A stretch of DNA of 56,521 nt from Pseudomonadota bacterium (GCA_018816865.1 JAHIUW010000003.1:1-56521), one strand, 5' to 3'. Positions 41,288 through 50,958 are shown, counted from the stretch's first letter. Numbers and translations are program-made. Notes: generated from the letters alone by a model not told the origin.

Positions 41288-43069
41288 ATGACTGAATTCG
41301 ATCTGGGTTCTTTGTGGCCGAGTTTTGCAACCTTGGTGCATGGCGAGACGCTCACTCCCGCAGGGCTATCTGCCCTATTTGTTATGATTACGATTGTGTG
41401 CTTTTTGGTTTTCTTGTTCCTTACTGGTTACCAGTTATTCCAAGCTCGTCGTCAGTACAGTTTTTACCGTAAACTGGTAAATGGGAAGCAAGCGTCGGAG
41501 CTGGTTGCATCGCGACGAGATATTCTGAGTGAGGCGAGCGCTACAGAGAGGAAGAATAAATGGCATGAGCTTTGGAACGAGTTCGATGAGACTCTCGTCG
41601 AAGTGGGTGACCAGCTTAAGAATACTTCGGAAGCCAGCATCTTTTTCAACGCATCGACTTTGGCTGGAGGCTTGGTCGGCAACAGGTTGCTTGCTGCAGG
41701 AACCGGCATAATCACTGGTCTCGGTGTCCTTGGCACGTTCGTTGGCTTACAACTCGGTCTCAAGAGCCTTGTCTTTGATAGTGGCACAGACACCCTCATG
41801 CAGGGCATTCAGCAATTGGTCGGCGGTGCTTCCATCGCATTCATTACCTCAGTTTGGGGTGTGCTACTAAGCTTGATTTACAATCTAATTGAGAAATGGT
41901 TTGAACACCATGTCAGAAACCGTATCTCGCGGCTTCAAGCACAGATCGACGAGCTCTTCCAGCGCTTCTCCCCTTCGGAAATATTACGCGACATCAGGGA
42001 CGACGGACACGAGTCGCGGATCGTCCTGCAGGGGCTTGCTGAGCGTATTGGTAATTCCATGCAGGAAGCCGTGAGAACGATGTCGGGGTCCATTCAGCAT
42101 GGCCTCGAGGAAAGCATGCGCAATGTGCTCACCCCGGCTGTGGACAAACTTGTGGCCTCCTCGGAGGCGATGAGCTCTCGGCAGGCCCAGGGATCCGAGG
42201 AGGCACTTCGCACTCTCATTGAGGAATTTGTCGAGAAGGTCGGGAAGGAAGGCAATGAGCAGCGGGTGGCCTTGAATGGGGCATCAAGCGATGTTCGGAC
42301 AGCTCTGCAAGATATGAGTGTGGGATTAACCGGATTCCTCGATACCCTTGAGCGCCAGCAGGCAGGGCTCTGCGACGAACAGGATAAGCGGAACCAAACC
42401 TTGCAGGGTAACTTCTCCGCCGCTATTGAGCAGCAGAAGAAGATGGTCGAGCATGTGCAGAGTCTTTTCGAGGACCAGACGAAGGCTACGGGGTCTCTTA
42501 TTGAGCAGGGGCAGTCCCTCGGGGTCAATGTGCAGCAGGCAAATCAGTCTATGGACAAGATCAGCGAGCACATGGTGAGGGTCACGCAGAATTTGGAGAT
42601 CGCTTCAGGACATCTTGAGAACACATCCGATACACTGGGGGTTGCTATCGTGGATGCTTCTGAGCGGGTGCGTCAGAGTTCCACCGTTGCTGATCGGTTT
42701 ATTGGGGAAAATGCGCGGATGGAATCAAACATTAATAGGGTGATGGAGTCCCTCGAGATGATCAAACAGGGAGTGGAGCGCTCCACGGAACAAATGGACA
42801 ATGCCGCGGGGAAGGCGAAAGAGGGTTATGCCCTCGTGTCTAGGAGCTATGAAGAACTGCAGGCTGGGATCGAGGGGCATGTTCAGCAGCTGGAAGAGCA
42901 ATTGGCGAAATTGTTGAGGGAGTATGGTGAAATGGTCAACAGTCAGACCCGCGAGCGTATGGGGCAGTGGGATAAGCACACACAGAACTATACGGAGACC
43001 ATGACTCAAGCTATATCGACCATCGCCGATGTGGTGGAAGAGATCGAACTCAAGGTGCAGCGTAGATAG
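41288..43069 (+). CDS. zorA: Zorya ZorA, MotA/ExbB-like proton channel subunit with long cytoplasmic tail
   Basis: 593 residues: membrane helices near 25-48, 130-155 and 175-200, as in MotA/TolQ/ExbB proteins (GIITGLGVLGTFVGLQLGL and GGASIAFITSVWGVLLSLIYN), then a long coiled-coil tail (about 210-593) rich in Q, E, M and S. In Zorya, ZorA forms a pentameric proton-driven motor with ZorB, and the tail senses or signals infection. AGGGGGAAAAGAGA precedes ATG 41288. First gene of a four-gene operon (zorABCD). Confidence 0.93.
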   Translation: MTEFDLGSLWPSFATLVHGETLTPAGLSALFVMITIVCFLVFLFLTGYQLFQARRQYSFYRKLVNGKQASELVASRRDILSEASATERKNKWHELWNEFDETLVEVGDQLKNTSEASIFFNASTLAGGLVGNRLLAAGTGIITGLGVLGTFVGLQLGLKSLVFDSGTDTLMQGIQQLVGGASIAFITSVWGVLLSLIYNLIEKWFEHHVRNRISRLQAQIDELFQRFSPSEILRDIRDDGHESRIVLQGLAERIGNSMQEAVRTMSGSIQHGLEESMRNVLTPAVDKLVASSEAMSSRQAQGSEEALRTLIEEFVEKVGKEGNEQRVALNGASSDVRTALQDMSVGLTGFLDTLERQQAGLCDEQDKRNQTLQGNFSAAIEQQKKMVEHVQSLFEDQTKATGSLIEQGQSLGVNVQQANQSMDKISEHMVRVTQNLEIASGHLENTSDTLGVAIVDASERVRQSSTVADRFIGENARMESNINRVMESLEMIKQGVERSTEQMDNAAGKAKEGYALVSRSYEELQAGIEGHVQQLEEQLAKLLREYGEMVNSQTRERMGQWDKHTQNYTETMTQAISTIADVVEEIELKVQRR

Positions 43070-43077
43070 GGGTCGTT

Positions 43078-43824
43078 ATGACGCTCTTTGCTCAAAGAAG
43101 ACAAAAGGCCACTTCGGCGTCTGAGGATAATCCCTATTGGATGTCCTTTTCGGACATCATGGCCGGGCTGCTCGTTATATTTATTTTGGCTTGTGCTGTT
43201 CTTCTTGTTCAGATGCTTGAATTGAAGGACCGCGTGCAGGACAACCTTGAGGAGCTGCATAAGGCTAACGAGGTGCGGCGGGATATTCTCCAGGATATTC
43301 AGCGTCAGTTGAAGGAGAAGGGGATTCATGTCGAAATTAGTGATAACCTTTCCGTACTTCGTATTCCTGACGACCAGCTTTATTTCGACACCAACAGTTA
43401 TGATATTCAGAAGATTCATGAAAATACAGTAAGGGATATTGGTCGTATCCTGTATGACAGTATCAAAGATCCGGAACGCCTGAAATATCTTGATACCCTC
43501 TTTGTTGAGGGACACACGGACAAGCGTCGATCCACGCGGCTCATTAAGGGGAACTGGGGGCTTTCGGCTTTTCGGGCTATTTCAGTTTGGAATTTCTGGA
43601 CTGGGCAACCGGACTATGGCGAGGCGTTACAATCTTTGCGGAACAAAGAGGGAAAGCCTCTCTTCTCCGTGAGCGGATACGCCGCCTCCCGGATGGTGGA
43701 CCCTGGCGACAGCGAAGAGAGCCAGCGCTGCAATCGGCGGATAGACATTCGCTTTACCACGCGCCAACCATCCATCGAGACATACAGGGGGGTTTTGGAC
43801 ATTCTGAGGAAGGGGGCGCGATGA
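43078..43824 (+). CDS. zorB: Zorya ZorB, MotB-like peptidoglycan-binding stator
   Basis: 248 residues: a cytoplasmic N-terminus, one membrane helix (about 24-46) with the predicted proton-carrying Asp26 in WMSFSDIMAG, a linker helix, and an OmpA/MotB domain (about 95-235) with LYFDTNSYDI, FVEGHTDKRR and CNRRIDIRF, the peptidoglycan-binding motifs. It anchors the ZorA motor to the cell wall. It starts 8 bases after zorA and overlaps zorC by 4 bases (ATGA). Confidence 0.94.
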   Translation: MTLFAQRRQKATSASEDNPYWMSFSDIMAGLLVIFILACAVLLVQMLELKDRVQDNLEELHKANEVRRDILQDIQRQLKEKGIHVEISDNLSVLRIPDDQLYFDTNSYDIQKIHENTVRDIGRILYDSIKDPERLKYLDTLFVEGHTDKRRSTRLIKGNWGLSAFRAISVWNFWTGQPDYGEALQSLRNKEGKPLFSVSGYAASRMVDPGDSEESQRCNRRIDIRFTTRQPSIETYRGVLDILRKGAR

Positions 43825-45323
43825 GGTCCAGGTTCTCTGGGTTGTCGGTTCCTCTGTTTTTGGACTTGCCAGACATCACCTCCCCGGAGATGCAGGAAAG
43901 GTTTGTCCGGTTGGCCCAACAAATGGAAAGGATCGCCCGAGACGTGCCTCAGGCCGGTTCACGGTTCCTGCGCCGGTGTGACGAGTTACTGCAATTGGCT
44001 AGAATAGGCGAGCCTGTCCCGAATCATTTGGAGCGTCTCATCGACATCCGGGCGGTGGTGCACCTGTGGGCCACGAGTGATGTTTTTCGTACGCGTCAGC
44101 CTACGTCCGCTGCTTTTTTCAAGGTGTTCGAAGGCATAGCGCCTCAGGCTAGCAGGATATCGTTGCTGGCCATGGTGTCTCTGTTCTTCGAGAAATACGA
44201 TCTGCTTGGAGACGGGCTTGCGGATTTCAGGGCATACTTGTTCAGGCAAATAGTCCAGTCAAAAAGTCGCCAGATTCCGGCCCAAATCAAGGCCTTTGTG
44301 TCTGCGGCCAAAACTCTTCTCGGCTCGACAGCTCCCCAAGTTTTGTGCGGATACGCCTTGCAGAACGGCCTCCCTCTGGATGTGGTGCTGGATCGAAGCG
44401 GAGTCCCCAAGGGAAAGGAAAATCGGTTCAGCAGCGTCTGTCAGAATTACTATTACATCGATACGTTGAAACGACTCGGAGTGGGTGAGGATTCTCCTGT
44501 CTTTTTTGAGGTTGTGAAGCCATCTAATGCGACGATGCCTTATGAAGACGGGCTGCTGCTCGGGCACAAGGTGATCGTGATTCTTCTCGATAAGTGTATG
44601 GCAACTAACACAGCGCTTCCCGAGATATGGCGGGATGTGATCCTAGAGATCGCAGGCGATCCGCGGGTACCCGTCGGTAGTAGGAACTATCGGCTGTGGT
44701 GGAACGAAGTGGGGGTGAAACGGACCCAGTGGACGATCCAATGGCTGTCGCAGCTGGACTTGGGGATTTTTTTCGAGGTGCTGAAGGAGTACGCCGAAAC
44801 CTCCGGCAGGGACGACCTGAAGCGCATGTTTCCTGCGCGGGAGCGGTTCCTCCTAGGGCTGTATGAGCTCGGCTTGATTCAGGGGTCTCGTTTGTTCCTT
44901 GGAGGCCAGGCGATATCGTTCCTGAAGAGTAGGATAGAGAAGAAAGCCCTGCCATGTTATGCCACCCTTAGCGATTCGAATAAGGCTGTTATCTACCTTA
45001 ACCTTGGCAATGTTCATATGATCGAAGGAACGCATAGCTTCCCTCTGTTGTTGCTCGATAGACTTCCTTCGGACACGCCGATCCTGTCATACGACAAGTC
45101 GTATTTCCATATTGATGACTTGAATCGTAAGCTTTTGGGACGACATGAATTGATGGTTGCACGTGGTGAAGCCAAGATCGGGCACACAAGGCTTGTTCAC
45201 TATCCAGCATCATGGCAAGGCAACGCGCTTTCGGCGTTAAAAAAATATGGCTTGGATATTCATCCAAGCCGAGTTTTGGACAGGGACAGCTACTATTCTT
45301 TCCGCGAGCATACAACGCGCTAG
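43821..45323 (+). CDS. zorC: Zorya ZorC, EH_Signature-domain protein
   Basis: 500 residues, soluble, mainly helical. The segment from about 270 onward, with VGSRNYRLWWNEVG, FFEVLKEYAETSGRDDLKRMFPARERFL and the C-terminal IGHTRLVHYPASWQGNALSALKKYG, fits the EH_Signature family that defines ZorC of type I Zorya. ZorC is thought to bind DNA with ZorD as effector. ATG 43821 overlaps the zorB stop; the frame is open further upstream inside zorB, but that part is antisense-like sequence. Identified from context and the family layout. Confidence 0.87.
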   Translation: MRSRFSGLSVPLFLDLPDITSPEMQERFVRLAQQMERIARDVPQAGSRFLRRCDELLQLARIGEPVPNHLERLIDIRAVVHLWATSDVFRTRQPTSAAFFKVFEGIAPQASRISLLAMVSLFFEKYDLLGDGLADFRAYLFRQIVQSKSRQIPAQIKAFVSAAKTLLGSTAPQVLCGYALQNGLPLDVVLDRSGVPKGKENRFSSVCQNYYYIDTLKRLGVGEDSPVFFEVVKPSNATMPYEDGLLLGHKVIVILLDKCMATNTALPEIWRDVILEIAGDPRVPVGSRNYRLWWNEVGVKRTQWTIQWLSQLDLGIFFEVLKEYAETSGRDDLKRMFPARERFLLGLYELGLIQGSRLFLGGQAISFLKSRIEKKALPCYATLSDSNKAVIYLNLGNVHMIEGTHSFPLLLLDRLPSDTPILSYDKSYFHIDDLNRKLLGRHELMVARGEAKIGHTRLVHYPASWQGNALSALKKYGLDIHPSRVLDRDSYYSFREHTTR

Positions 45324-45329
45324 GACGCC

Positions 45330-48300
45330 ATGATGTTAGAGAAAATACGAAAGCTTTTGGATTCCAAATCGGTTGAGATGTCCTATTTCAAGCCGAGAGC
45401 ACACGCGTATGGCGTGGAATTCGTGAGCGAGAACATGGATGCTCTGCGCGTTGGGCAGGGGAGCTCCCTCGAACAGCATCAGCTCGTGACCCTACGCATG
45501 CTGGCCGAGCAGGGTGCCGTGGTTGAAAGGCCGGATGGATTCGACATGCCTTCCGAGGATGTCGTGCTCCTTGGCGACGCAGAACGACTGCTTTTGGGGT
45601 TGCCGCAACCGTGGCACGGGGAGTTCAACGTCAACTTCAACGGAGTCACAACGCATCCCTCGTTCACCATGAATCTCGAGTTGATTCTTCCCTCGGGTGA
45701 GCGTGTCCGGCATTTCAAGCTTAATGGGCCTTTCCTGGGCCTGTCTGAGAAGGAGATTTTTCTGCCTGACAAGGCGCAGTGGGATCTGCTTGAGGCAGTC
45801 AAGGGGCATGGCGAATTGAAGGCGGAGGGGCGCACGGAACGAGCCAACCTTGAGGCCGTCTATGATTTACAAAGGGCGAAGTCGAACGGCGCAGTGGTTG
45901 ACTTGTCGCAGTTCGACCACTTGCGCGTCGAGAGGCCGAAACGTGTCGGCGTGTCCATATCCCAACTGGATGATGGCTCACTGGGGCTATTTCCTCAGGT
46001 GGGGGAAGGAGCTACGCCGGAGGATATTCAGAGTCGTACGCATCAGCTGGACGACGGCGGAGAAGTGCTGCGGGTGCGGGAATCACTGGTAGTATTGGAT
46101 GACGCGTGCTTGGATGCTGTGCACGAGATCCTTTCCAACAGTAGGATTCCTGTGCATCAGGTCCGCCAGTTTTTGGAGACCCCAGGGGCCTTTTTAGACG
46201 CGACGAAGGTTGACCTGGACATGGGGTTCTCCATCCGGGTCAAGGGCGCGACGGAGTACGAGTCTGCGTATTTTGGGGAGAAGGATGCTTCCCCGACAGA
46301 CTGGACGGGCGCGGCAGGCCTGTCCAATCCGCCAGCGTTGCCCCTTGCCGATGCTGGTCACTGCTTGCACTCCTCGGAGGATGTAAGTGCGTTACAGCAA
46401 AAGGTTCAGGCCGCTAGGGCCAACGGGCAGTCAGAAGTGGAGTATGGCGGGCGCATGTACTTGCTCGATTCTGATTCCACTTCTGATGACACCTTGATTG
46501 AAACCATCCGCAAGGCTGTCGCGGATAAGGCCAAGAAGAGTGACGTCACCGTTGGTGGCGCAGGCGCTACAGGGGAGGAAGGGCTGGACAAGGTGACGGC
46601 CACTGTGGATATCGACTTGCAGGATGAGCGCAATGTGTTGGAAACGAATATGGATCCAGACCGGACGTATGCATATGATAAACCTTTGGTGCTGCCGTGT
46701 TGCACGCGGACGCCGTTTAGCTATCAGGAGGTGGGCATACGTTGGATTCTGGGCCTCGCAACCAACAACGGGGGCATGGACTGGGGTACGCCTTCTGTCG
46801 GGGGAGTGTTGGCGGATGACATGGGGCTTGGTAAGACGTTCATGTCGTTGGTTGCCGCGGTCGAATATGCCTACATAATGAAGAAGAGTGGGGAGGTGGC
46901 GAAACCATGCCTAGTGGTTGCCCCCCTGACCCTCCTGCAGAATTGGCGGGAAGAGGTTGAGAAGGCATTCGAGCCATCTCCCTTTAAAGATATTGTAATG
47001 CTGCAAGGGCAAGTGGACCTGCCCAAGTTCACGGCGAGATTCGGTAGAGAGACTAAGCAGAGGGAAGAGGACATACATTCGGGCCTCAGTGCCATCCGCT
47101 ATGCCTTGAAAGTTGGGCCTTCGTGGGGGATGGACCGACTCGATATGCCGGAGCGGTTGGTTCTCGCTACTTACCAGACCCTTCGGGACTATCAGTTCTC
47201 GTTGTGTCTAGTCGACTGGGGGTTTGTCATTTTCGACGAAGCACAGAACATTAAGAATCCAGATACACTGCAGTCGAGGGCCGCCAGAGGAATTAAGGCT
47301 GATTTTGTCTTGCCAGCTACAGGGACGCCCGTTGAGAATAGTTTGGCAGATCTCTGGTGCTTGTTCGATACCGCAGTGCCCGGGTTGCTCAAGAACTACC
47401 AAGCGTTCAGGAAGGAATATATTTCGCCGATCAAGGCCGCAGTTGGCCCTGGGGAGCAAGAAGTGCGCGCCGAGGTCGGCAGAAAGCTTCGCAAGGCGGT
47501 CGGGAACTTGATGCTGCGCCGCATTAAGGAGGATGAGCTCGACGGTCTTCCCAGGAAGTTTGTGCATAATGGAGCTGATGAACCATCGCTTCGGATAGAG
47601 ATGCGTGGTGAGCAGCGCAAGTGGTACGAGAGCATTCTTGCCTCAGCCTCGGTGGCAGTGAGCACGGGAGACGCTTCCGGCAATTCCGGGATGCTAAAGG
47701 CGCTACATAGCCTCCGGGATGTGTGTTTGCACCCTGCGCTGCTTAATGGTGGTTTGCCCGCCGTTTCTTCAATCGCCGAGGACGTCCGCAGACAGTTTGA
47801 GGTCTCTGGAAAGTTGACGCTTCTACTCACCATCCTCGATCAGATCCGAGCGCGAGGAGAGAAGGTTATTGTCTTCGTTATCAGGAAGCGTCTGCAAACC
47901 TATTTGGCAATGTCTCTCGGTATTATTTGCGACTTGAATATTGATATCATCAATGGCGACACCAAGGCTTTTTCCAAGCGAGACGCCAGTGAGACACGGA
48001 TGGGTATCATTAAGCGCTTCGAGGAGCGTGAGGGTTTCAATGTCATTATTATGTCACCTGTCGCTGCAGGTGTCGGGCTGACCGTTGTTGGGGCCAACAA
48101 CGTCGTGCATTTGGAGCGCCATTGGAACCCTGCTAAGGAAGCGCAGGCCACGGATCGCGTATATCGCATCGGAGCCACCAAGGACGTGCATGTATACATC
48201 CCGATTCTAGCGCACCCGGAGATTGATAGCTTTGATGTGCATCTGAACAGGCTGTTGAATCGCAAACTGGACCTTAAAGATGCGGTGGTGACCCCTGTAG

Positions 48301-48812
48301 AGGTGTCGAGCATGGATCTTGTTGGCGCGGGAGTGCTCGGGGGAGTGGGATTCAAGGGGGACGCTGTGGTCCTCGCCGATGGCATGGCAGATATGTCGTG
48401 GCAGAATTTCGAGGCCCTAACGGCGTTGGCTTTTGAATATGAGCTCAGAGGCGAATCCATGCTCACTAAGCAGCCCACCGACTGGGGTGCGGATGTAGTG
48501 ATCAAGTCGTCCCTCGGCAATGTGCTTGTCCAATGCAAGCACCTTTTTAATGATGGCGAAATGAAGGGGGATGGCGCTGTGCGTGAAGTGTACGGCGCAA
48601 AACCTCAATACGAGGCTCTGTTGGGAGGGGACATCAAGCGGTTGATCGTTGCCACCAATGCTAAAAGAATATCCTCAGAGACGCGACAGATGGCAAAAAA
48701 GTGCGATGTCGAGCTGTGGGGGTTTAAGGATCTGGCTTCGATTCTGGAGAAAGCCCAGATCACATACGCCAAGGTCATCAGCAAGGAGAGGTCTGAACGT
48801 TTTCCTCAGTGA
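45330..48812 (+). CDS. zorD: Zorya ZorD, SNF2-type ATPase with C-terminal Mrr-like nuclease
   Basis: 1160 residues. N-terminal part (1-450) of unknown fold; SNF2 ATPase from about 470: GVLADDMGLGKTFMSLVAAV (Walker A), VIFDEAQNIKNP (motif II as DEAQ), ATGTPVENSLADLW (motif III); helicase C part with VAAGVGLTVVGANNVVHLERHWNPAKEAQATDR split motifs V-VI and YRIG. The last 137 residues are Mrr-like (WQNFEALTALAFEYEL, then D and QxK in GADVVIK...VLVQCKH). ZorD degrades or remodels invading DNA. It starts 6 bases after zorC. Confidence 0.94.
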   Translation: MMLEKIRKLLDSKSVEMSYFKPRAHAYGVEFVSENMDALRVGQGSSLEQHQLVTLRMLAEQGAVVERPDGFDMPSEDVVLLGDAERLLLGLPQPWHGEFNVNFNGVTTHPSFTMNLELILPSGERVRHFKLNGPFLGLSEKEIFLPDKAQWDLLEAVKGHGELKAEGRTERANLEAVYDLQRAKSNGAVVDLSQFDHLRVERPKRVGVSISQLDDGSLGLFPQVGEGATPEDIQSRTHQLDDGGEVLRVRESLVVLDDACLDAVHEILSNSRIPVHQVRQFLETPGAFLDATKVDLDMGFSIRVKGATEYESAYFGEKDASPTDWTGAAGLSNPPALPLADAGHCLHSSEDVSALQQKVQAARANGQSEVEYGGRMYLLDSDSTSDDTLIETIRKAVADKAKKSDVTVGGAGATGEEGLDKVTATVDIDLQDERNVLETNMDPDRTYAYDKPLVLPCCTRTPFSYQEVGIRWILGLATNNGGMDWGTPSVGGVLADDMGLGKTFMSLVAAVEYAYIMKKSGEVAKPCLVVAPLTLLQNWREEVEKAFEPSPFKDIVMLQGQVDLPKFTARFGRETKQREEDIHSGLSAIRYALKVGPSWGMDRLDMPERLVLATYQTLRDYQFSLCLVDWGFVIFDEAQNIKNPDTLQSRAARGIKADFVLPATGTPVENSLADLWCLFDTAVPGLLKNYQAFRKEYISPIKAAVGPGEQEVRAEVGRKLRKAVGNLMLRRIKEDELDGLPRKFVHNGADEPSLRIEMRGEQRKWYESILASASVAVSTGDASGNSGMLKALHSLRDVCLHPALLNGGLPAVSSIAEDVRRQFEVSGKLTLLLTILDQIRARGEKVIVFVIRKRLQTYLAMSLGIICDLNIDIINGDTKAFSKRDASETRMGIIKRFEEREGFNVIIMSPVAAGVGLTVVGANNVVHLERHWNPAKEAQATDRVYRIGATKDVHVYIPILAHPEIDSFDVHLNRLLNRKLDLKDAVVTPVEVSSMDLVGAGVLGGVGFKGDAVVLADGMADMSWQNFEALTALAFEYELRGESMLTKQPTDWGADVVIKSSLGNVLVQCKHLFNDGEMKGDGAVREVYGAKPQYEALLGGDIKRLIVATNAKRISSETRQMAKKCDVELWGFKDLASILEKAQITYAKVISKERSERFPQ

Positions 48813-48882
48813 CGGAACTGGTCGTGCGAGGCTCCGAGAGGAGCTGACCGGCTGGTGCCGCTTTTACGGCATGCTGAGTGGT

Positions 48883-48903
48883 CCCCTCTAAAATTTTGTC
48901 CAC
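48883..48903 (+). repeat. Right copy of a repeat flanking the Zorya operon
   Basis: CCCCTCTAAAATTTTGTCCAC, 70 bases after the zorD stop, sharing CCCCT and AATTTTGTCCAC with 40841-40859 in direct orientation. The adjoining 48910-48958 is free of genes and has a nine-G run. Confidence 0.5.
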
Positions 48904-48958
48904 TGCCCTTGCACTTCACCTAGGTTCATCGTTTTTTCAGGGGGGGGGCGTGGATATT

Positions 48959-49570
48959 TTATTCGGTGAGCTTCCGCGTCTTGATGAAGTTCGTTAGGGT
49001 CGGGGACGCAACGTTCAGATGTCGGGCCAGAGCCCGCTTGGTGATCCCTTTGGATAACAGGTCTACGATCTCCTCTTCCTTGCCGTCCAGCTTGGACGTT
49101 CCGATAGCCCCTTTGGGGCGTCCCAGTATCTTGCCCTTCGCGCGAGCCGCGTCGAGACCCATTTTGGTTCTTTCGCTGATCAAGTCACGCTCGATTTCGG
49201 CCAGAAGGCCGAACATTGCGATTTGGACCTTGGCGGCGATGTCCTTGGCACCGTTGAGCTTCATGGTCTGCTTGATGGCAATGAACGTCACACCCTTCTG
49301 AAGCAGTTCATCGATGGTCAGGACGATCTGGGTCAGGCTGCGGCCCAATCGGGAGAGTTCCGACACAATAAGCGTGTCGCCATTTTGGAGCGTCTCAAGC
49401 AACTCATCGATGCGACGCTCCTTGGTGCTCTTGCGTGAGCTTGCCTCCAGCCTGAACCACTGGTTAATCTTTAGGTCGTACTCATCAGCATAGCGGCGAA
49501 TGGCGAGTTCTTGGTTCTCGACATCCTGTTTTGTGGTGCTGACTCGGACGTAGGCTATAGTCTGGTCCAT
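48959..49570 (-). CDS. Serine recombinase (resolvase/invertase)
   Basis: 203 residues: N-terminal catalytic domain with the nucleophile Ser in YVRVSTTKQD (residue 11), the conserved block LIVSELSRLGRSLTQIV with active-site Arg residues, and the long helix AAKVQIAMFGLLAEIERDLISERTKMGLDAARAKG; C-terminal helix-turn-helix (KEEEIVDLLSKGITKRALARHLNVASPTL). Closest in type to Tn3-like resolvases and DNA invertases. ATG 49570 has GGGAGAGG upstream. Inverted-repeat motifs upstream may be its binding site. No invertible segment is evident. Confidence 0.94.
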   Translation of the reverse strand: MDQTIAYVRVSTTKQDVENQELAIRRYADEYDLKINQWFRLEASSRKSTKERRIDELLETLQNGDTLIVSELSRLGRSLTQIVLTIDELLQKGVTFIAIKQTMKLNGAKDIAAKVQIAMFGLLAEIERDLISERTKMGLDAARAKGKILGRPKGAIGTSKLDGKEEEIVDLLSKGITKRALARHLNVASPTLTNFIKTRKLTE

Positions 49571-49585
49571 GACCTCTCCCTGGTT

Positions 49586-49669
49586 TGGAATATAAAAACG
49601 TTTAGTCTGACTTAATTATTCCGCTACTGGAATAAAAAAGTCAATCATTTATGTATTCCATGGTGGAAG
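49586..49669. promoter_or_regulatory. res-like site upstream of the serine recombinase
   Basis: The interval between the recombinase and mcrC contains repeated GGAATA-type half-sites: TTGGAATATAAAA at about 49585, a perfect inverted repeat TTATTCCGCTACTGGAATAA at 49616-49635, and ATTCCATGGTGGAAG at 49655-49669. Multiple spaced dyads beside a resolvase gene are typical of res sites that also carry its promoter. Confidence 0.5.
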
Positions 49670-49692
49670 AAGATAAAGTTCGTTTTTATGTG

Positions 49693-50958
49693 TCAGTTGA
49701 GTTGGAGGTGGCCAGCCTCGATGTCAAACGGTAGGACTCGTAAGATGAATCCATTCTCAAACGCAAACGGATCCAGTGGTCTCATGAACTCACCGGTCAT
49801 GGGGTAGATCAGGATGACTTCTTTGGTGTCCTGGGAGGAGAGGTATTTGTGACCATATGCGTAGACTTGATAGAGGTCGGACTGTGAAATGCCATAGCCA
49901 GACTTGATTGTTGAGATGAGCTTCCACTTTGTATCTGCCACAACTTGTCGCCCTTCTTCGCGGATCAGAATGTCAGGCTTGAGTTTGAAAAGCTTACGAC
50001 GCTTGTGGTTTTGGATGAGATGCTCAGTACTTGTCTGTGTTGATATTTGCCAGTTTGGTTGTTGTCGTTTCAGCTTGGCAGCAACGTAGTCCTCGAACAA
50101 TTTCTCCATGGGGAACAGTAGCGAGATGCATTGTCTTTTGCCGAACTGCGGTAGGGGGGAATTGCCTCCTAAGAGCATCCTGCACCACATCATGACTTCA
50201 TCATAGTGGGCCATGTTGCGATCACTTCGATAGCAATGGAAATCGCAGGCGTGGTTGGTCGAAGGCGGAATGTCGTTGAAGGTGAATAAGTGCTCTCGGC
50301 ATAGTTTCTGATTGGCAGTGGTTCGCGTCAGACTGGCCACCAATAACAGGGATGATTTGATCAGTCGATTTTCTGGGCGGTTGGGTAGGAACTCGTCGAA
50401 GCGGACGTGGAAATGCTCCTTGTGAGCGACATTTTTGCGAATGTGCGCCGTGAGGTTTAGTTTGCCTTTGAGGTAGGTCAGGTTGTCTTCTACCACCACA
50501 TAGTCGGAGCGAATGCCGTATTTGATCAGCCGGGTCATTTGTCCCAGAAAATGGCCGATGAAAAACTCCATGAGCGGGATCTTGCCCTGTGCCAGTAGCG
50601 CTGTATCTGACTGCTTGAAGGGCAATGCACGGAAGTGTCTGAGCATGGTCAAGAGAATTCGTCGGGCGTGGGCTTCTTCGTCGTCTTCCTTGGAGGCGGC
50701 GTAAACCTTGGGCAGGATTTCGATGATTGTGCCTCGCGGAGTTTGGATGATGCCTGCGAAGTTTTGAACTTGCAGGGCCTCATGCCCGTGCTTTGTGCAG
50801 AGCTTGAGTAACTCCCCCATGTCGTCAGACTCTTCAGAGGTGATGGCGGTCTTTAGATAGGCGAAATCTTCGGCACAGACATTGATCAAATCCTTTCCGA
50901 TCTGCTTGGGTGTGCCGCTGACGATGCAGCCATACTCTCTGACCACAAGACGATGCAT
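49693..50958 (-). CDS. mcrC: McrC-like nuclease subunit of a McrBC restriction system
   Basis: 421 residues. The N-terminal part (VREYGCIVSGTP) and ENRLIKSSLLLVASLTRT block are characteristic of McrC; the C-terminal PD-(D/E)xK nuclease site is visible as LKPDILIREEGRQVVADTKWK. McrC cuts DNA when bound to McrB. Its ATG overlaps the mcrB stop by one base (TAATG), so expression is coupled. No strong divergence or truncation is seen. Confidence 0.92.
   Translation of the reverse strand: MHRLVVREYGCIVSGTPKQIGKDLINVCAEDFAYLKTAITSEESDDMGELLKLCTKHGHEALQVQNFAGIIQTPRGTIIEILPKVYAASKEDDEEAHARRILLTMLRHFRALPFKQSDTALLAQGKIPLMEFFIGHFLGQMTRLIKYGIRSDYVVVEDNLTYLKGKLNLTAHIRKNVAHKEHFHVRFDEFLPNRPENRLIKSSLLLVASLTRTTANQKLCREHLFTFNDIPPSTNHACDFHCYRSDRNMAHYDEVMMWCRMLLGGNSPLPQFGKRQCISLLFPMEKLFEDYVAAKLKRQQPNWQISTQTSTEHLIQNHKRRKLFKLKPDILIREEGRQVVADTKWKLISTIKSGYGISQSDLYQVYAYGHKYLSSQDTKEVILIYPMTGEFMRPLDPFAFENGFILRVLPFDIEAGHLQLN

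Noticed and set aside
41288-43824. Flagellar stator MotAB
   Set aside because: The ZorA tail, the downstream EH_Signature protein and the SNF2/Mrr protein identify Zorya rather than flagellar genes; no flagellar genes are near.
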